This document shows positions 31,202 through 34,041 of a stretch of 34,041 nt of DNA, piece by piece. Position 1 is the stretch's first letter. Each line of letters opens with the position of its first letter. The position numbers and the translations under genes are program-made. Source of the DNA: JBPCMN01 sp013695115. Its GTDB lineage: Bacteria > Actinomycetota > Acidimicrobiia > IMCC26256 > JACDBD01. The notes under the pieces are model-generated. The model worked only from the letters and a program-made list of their open reading frames with translations. It was not told the DNA's origin and searched no databases. The stretch is taken from assembly GCA_051002235.1 (NCBI GenBank), contig JBPCMN010000070.1, positions 1-34,041 of the forward strand, written 5' to 3'.

Positions 31202-32281
31202 TCATTCTCGCGCACGCGGGGGCATCAGGCTACGCGCCGGCAGCGGGGCGCCGCCGCCGCGTGCGGACCGGTACGCGAGGTCGACCAGGCGGTGCGCGAC
31301 CAGCGCCTCGGTGGCGGCGGGTGAGCCCCGGGCCGCCGCTCCGTCGTGGGTCAGCGCGTCGAGGAAGAACTTGGCCGGCTCGGCGTACTGGCCGAGCGGT
31401 TTGGCCAACACCTCGGGGAGGTTGAAGCACTCGAGCCACGACGGAGGTGGCGCATCGACCACCTCCGTGCCGGCCGAGGTCTCGACGCGGAGGGGCCCGA
31501 GGTAGTCGTCGTCGGTCCAGAGCAGGGCGTCCTCGCAGAACACCTCGAGCCGGCGGCTCGAGCCGCGGGTCAGGATCTGGTGCCAGACGCTCACGATGGT
31601 CGCGGTGCTCCCACCCGGGTACGAGAACGTGAGCGTCGTCGTGTCGTCGATACCCGTATGGCCGAAGATCGACGCGGTGCGGGCAGCCACCTCCGCGGGG
31701 TCGCCCAGGATCCAGCGGAGCACGTCGACGTCGTGGATCGAGTGCTCGATCAGCGTGCCGCCACCGGCACGGTCGACGTCGGAGCGCCACTCCGAGGCGT
31801 ACATCCCTTGCACGGGGAAGTACTGGTCGTCGCGCAGGATCGTCGCCATCGGGCGGCCGTAACGTCCCTCCGCCACCGCCGCGGCAAGCGCACGGAAGAC
31901 GGGCGCGTGCCGCAGCACCAGGCCGACCTGGTGCGGGACCCGTTCGAGTGCCGCTGCGATCTGCTCACACTCGGCCAGCGTGGGCGCCAGCGGCTTCTCG
32001 CAGAAGACGGGCAGCTCGCGGGCGACCGCGGCCTCGACCGCCTCGCGGTGGGCGGCGGTCCAGGTGCAGATCCAGGCCACATCGACCTCGCCGAGCAGCG
32101 CGTCGAGGTCGGGGTAGGGACGGGCGTCGTGGTGGGCCGCGAGGGCGGCGGACCGGTCCCGGTCGGGGTCGTAGGTGGCGGTCACGCGCGCGTCCACGAG
32201 CCCGGCGTCGGCGAGTTGGCGCAGCGCGAACGAGTGCACCGTCCCGATGAACCCGCATCCGATGAGCCCGATTCGGATCAC
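31202..32281 (-). CDS. Gfo/Idh/MocA family NAD(P)-dependent oxidoreductase
   Basis: A 359-residue dehydrogenase with an N-terminal Rossmann fold (IRIGLIGCGFIGTVH, 2-16), the W-I-C-T-W-T-A-A-H-R-E segment after strand 4, the family marker F-C-E-K-P-L-A near residues 93-99, and a C-terminal alpha/beta domain with H-S-I-H-D-V-D-V-L-R-W-I-L-G. The H-D-V-D residues belong to the usual substrate pocket. Family members act on sugars, inositols or related cyclic compounds. The substrate here cannot be inferred and no sugar transporter is adjacent. The GTG start overlaps the dinB stop as GTGA. Confidence 0.93.
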   Translation of the reverse strand: MIRIGLIGCGFIGTVHSFALRQLADAGLVDARVTATYDPDRDRSAALAAHHDARPYPDLDALLGEVDVAWICTWTAAHREAVEAAVARELPVFCEKPLAPTLAECEQIAAALERVPHQVGLVLRHAPVFRALAAAVAEGRYGRPMATILRDDQYFPVQGMYASEWRSDVDRAGGGTLIEHSIHDVDVLRWILGDPAEVAARTASIFGHTGIDDTTTLTFSYPGGSTATIVSVWHQILTRGSSRRLEVFCEDALLWTDDDYLGPLRVETSAGTEVVDAPPPSWLECFNLPEVLAKPLGQYAEPAKFFLDALTHDGAAARGSPAATEALVAHRLVDLAYRSARGGGAPLPARSLMPPRARE

Positions 32282-33582
32282 TCGGGCTCCTGCACCTGTT
32301 CTTTGGTCGGGTACCGGGTGCGGTCGCCGCGGTCGGCGAGGGAGGCGAGGCCGACCGCGTCGTCACCGAAGCGCTCGCGCAGCGCATCGACCGACCGCTC
32401 GATGGCGGCGTGCCGCTCCAACGGCGAGGCCGTGTCGTCCAGCGGGAGGTGCTCTTGCACCCCGGTCGCTTCCTCGAGCTGCTGCACCGAGACGCCGAGC
32501 AGCCGGATGCCGCCGCCGATGTCGACCGCGTCGAGGAGCTCCCGGGCGACCGCCGCGATCTCCGCGCCGGCGCCGGTCGCGTCGGCCAGGGTGCGGGAGC
32601 GGGTGATCGTGCGAAAGTCGTGGTAGCGGAGCTTGAGTTGCACCGTGCGCCCGGCGCGTCCGGCGGCGCGCAGCCGGGCGCCGACGCGCTCGGCCATGTT
32701 CAGCGCTTCGCGCTCCAGTTGTGACCGGTCGGCGATGTCGCGGGCGAACGTCTCCTCGTGGCCGATCGACTTGGCCGTCTGGCCGGGTACGACGGCGCGC
32801 TCGTCAAGATTCCACGAGAGCGCATGAAGGTGGCTTCCCTGGGCCGGGCCGAGCGCATGCACCAGCGTGTCCTCCGGCAGCGCCGCCAGCTCACCGACGG
32901 TACGGACGCCGAGTTGCTCGAGCCGCTTGCGGGTCGCGGGTCCGACGCCCCAGATGCGTCCGACGTCGAGCGGGTGGAGGAACGCCAGCTCCTCCCCCGG
33001 CTCGACAACGAACAAGCCGTCGGGCTTGGCCTCCTCGCTGGCGAGCTTGGCGACGTGCTTCGTCGTGGCGACGCCGACCGACGCGACCAGCCCGGTCTCG
33101 TCTCGGACGCGCGCCCGGATGACGGTCGCGACCTCGGGCCCGGTCCCGTGGAGTCGGCGGGCGTTGGCGACGTCGAGGAAGGCCTCGTCGAGCGAGAGCG
33201 GCTCGACCAGCGGCGTGAACGACTGCAGGATTGCCATGACCGACTTGGAGGCGTCGCCGTACGCCTCGAAGCGCGGCGCGAGGAACACCGCGTCGGGGCA
33301 GGCGCGCCGGGCCCGGCCCATCGGCATGGCCGAGTGCACGCCGAAGCGGCGGGCTTCGTAACTGGCGGCGGCGACGACGCCCCGCCCGCCGAGCCCACCT
33401 ACGACGACCGGGCGGCCGCGCAGTGAGGGGTCGGCGAGTTGCTCGACCGACGCGTAGAAGGCGTCGAGGTCGACGTGCAGGATCGAGGCGTCGCGCCGAT
33501 CGGGCGCGGGGCCGGCTCCGGGCTCAGGAGGCGCCGCGTCAGGAGGCGCCGGTTCAGGAGGCGCCACGTCAGGAGGCGCCAC
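32278..33582 (-). CDS. dinB: DNA polymerase IV (Y-family translesion polymerase)
   Basis: The Y-family palm begins ILHVDLDAFYASVEQ with the metal-binding Asp pair, then PVVVGG, YEARRFGVHSAMPM and the catalytic PLSLDEAFLDV. The thumb has VGVATTKHVAKLASEEAKP and WGVGPATRKRLEQLGV, and the little finger follows. A weak clamp-binding-like segment (QEHLPL) lies near the C-terminus. The protein is 434 residues if translation starts at GTG 33582, one base after the Nudix stop. GTG 33567 is the alternative. Both GTGs lie in a 15-base repeat that encodes APPDV/APPEP units ahead of the polymerase. No Shine-Dalgarno site is visible. The stop overlaps the oxidoreductase start. Confidence 0.93.
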   Translation of the reverse strand: MAPPDVAPPEPAPPDAAPPEPGAGPAPDRRDASILHVDLDAFYASVEQLADPSLRGRPVVVGGLGGRGVVAAASYEARRFGVHSAMPMGRARRACPDAVFLAPRFEAYGDASKSVMAILQSFTPLVEPLSLDEAFLDVANARRLHGTGPEVATVIRARVRDETGLVASVGVATTKHVAKLASEEAKPDGLFVVEPGEELAFLHPLDVGRIWGVGPATRKRLEQLGVRTVGELAALPEDTLVHALGPAQGSHLHALSWNLDERAVVPGQTAKSIGHEETFARDIADRSQLEREALNMAERVGARLRAAGRAGRTVQLKLRYHDFRTITRSRTLADATGAGAEIAAVARELLDAVDIGGGIRLLGVSVQQLEEATGVQEHLPLDDTASPLERHAAIERSVDALRERFGDDAVGLASLADRGDRTRYPTKEQVQEPE

Positions 33583-33592
33583 GTCAGGAGGC
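33524..33592. repeat. 15-base tandem repeat, five units, across the Nudix-dinB junction
   Basis: TCAGGAGGCG begins at 33524, 33539, 33554, 33569 and 33584, so the period is exactly 15. On the coding (minus) strand each unit contains CCTCCTGA. In the Nudix frame every unit gives a TGA stop. In the dinB frame the units code for proline-rich pentapeptides, and two carry an in-frame GTG. Confidence 0.92.
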
Positions 33593-33961
33593 GGTAGCGC
33601 GACGCACCTTGAGGTCGGCGCGGGCCGTGCCCCGGACTTCGTACTGGTACCCACGCATGTCGCCCGGCCCCCAGCGCTCGGCCAGCCACTCCCCCAGCGG
33701 CTCGGCGACCCAGCGGGTGCACTCACCCAGCAGCTCGTGGCATTCGCCGGGCGGCACGAACACCGCCTCCACCACGATGCCGTCGGGGTCCTCGACCCGT
33801 AGCTCGCCGTCGAACTCGACGGCGCGGTGCACCTCGCACCGCATGGTCCAGCCCAGGTCGGGAGCGACCGCCTGCACCTCGTACACCGGTCCCTCCCAAC
33901 GGCGCACACGGATACCGGTCTCCTCCTCCACCTCGCGCGCGAGGGCGTCGAGGAGCGTCGC
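33584..33961 (-). CDS. Nudix hydrolase, 5' end lost or corrupted at the contig tip
   Basis: The frame contains L-L-D-A-L-A-R-E-V-E-E-E-T-G, which matches the second half of the Nudix box (R-E-x2-E-E-x-G). It continues into a plausible Nudix fold with VRRWEGPVYEVQAV, then VHRAVEFDGELRVEDPDGIVVEAVFVPP and a C-terminal helix region. The family hydrolyses nucleoside diphosphates linked to another moiety. The substrate is unknown, though placement before dinB would suit nucleotide-pool cleaning. The first half of the box (G-x5-E) should lie at about 33962-33980, where G/C homopolymers destroy it. A GTG inside the box (33931) is not a credible start. TGA 33584-33586 lies in the 15-base repeat. Confidence 0.7.
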   Translation of the reverse strand, partial: ATLLDALAREVEEETGIRVRRWEGPVYEVQAVAPDLGWTMRCEVHRAVEFDGELRVEDPDGIVVEAVFVPPGECHELLGECTRWVAEPLGEWLAERWGPGDMRGYQYEVRGTARADLKVRRATAS

Positions 33962-34041
33962 GGGGGTGGGGTGGGGGGCGGCGAAAAGGGGGGGGCCACG
34001 ACGGAAGAGAAGACAGGGGGGAGTGCTAGCACCGGAAAGAA
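33962..34041. other. Low-quality contig tip
   Basis: These 80 bases contain several G runs (up to 8) and no coherent reading frame, although the Nudix N-terminus should be encoded here. With the similar G-rich tip at 1-80, this suggests that the window is a whole contig with degraded ends. Confidence 0.55.

Noticed and set aside
33524..33592. CRISPR-like array
   Set aside because: The five repeats are 15 bases and directly adjacent, with no spacers, and no cas genes are present. It is a coding tandem repeat.

Overview
This is a high-G+C window, roughly 70% by eye. It carries the division and cell wall (dcw) cluster of an actinobacterium and its usual neighbours. Pointers to Actinomycetota are SepF and a DivIVA/Wag31 protein with no FtsA, a DUF3040 membrane protein next to dinB, an HNH nuclease of actinobacterial type upstream of mraZ, and a eukaryote-like (type 2) isoleucyl-tRNA synthetase. 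Many starts are GTG or TTG. MurE carries the DNPR motif of meso-diaminopimelate ligases, so the peptidoglycan is predicted to be mDAP type. A deep-branching class such as Acidimicrobiia is plausible but is not proven by the sequence. Both ends look like damaged contig tips (G homopolymers that break the reading frames of rluD and a Nudix gene).

Layout. (1) 1-1866, minus strand: DUF167, then a Lys-rich DksA/TraR-like protein, lspA and a broken start of rluD. (2) 1887-5015, plus strand: ileS, divergent from DUF167 across a tiny shared promoter. (3) 24649 down to 5099, minus strand: mraZ-rsmH-ftsL-ftsI-murE-murF-mraY-murD-ftsW-murG-murC-murB-ftsQ, then ftsZ from its own promoter, then pgeF-yggS-sepF-yggT-divIVA. 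From rsmH to murB nearly every junction is a 1-11 base overlap, so translation is probably coupled. (4) 24818-25691, minus strand: HNH nuclease and a small conserved-looking hypothetical. (5) 25808-30297, plus strand: a moxR-DUF58-transglutaminase (TgpA-like) operon. (6) 30294-34041, minus strand: Nudix hydrolase (broken), dinB, Gfo/Idh/MocA oxidoreductase, DUF3040 and a MerR-type regulator.

How the genes work together. MurB-F, MraY and MurG build lipid II. FtsW and FtsI polymerise and cross-link it at the septum with FtsQ and FtsL. FtsZ forms the ring, SepF ties it to the membrane and DivIVA marks septum and pole. MraZ is predicted to control the cluster through a phased GTGG repeat array over its promoter.

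No wholly new gene system was recognised. The most interesting signals are non-coding or junctional: a 29-bp-armed inverted repeat between mraZ and rsmH that would fold over the rsmH ribosome binding site; two 18-base minigenes chained by ATGA overlaps between ftsI and murE; an overlapping bidirectional promoter with near-leaderless starts for ileS and DUF167; a swapped GIHH signature motif in IleRS that predicts extreme mupirocin resistance; a MerR gene whose only sensible start is CTG; and a five-copy 15-base repeat at the start of dinB.
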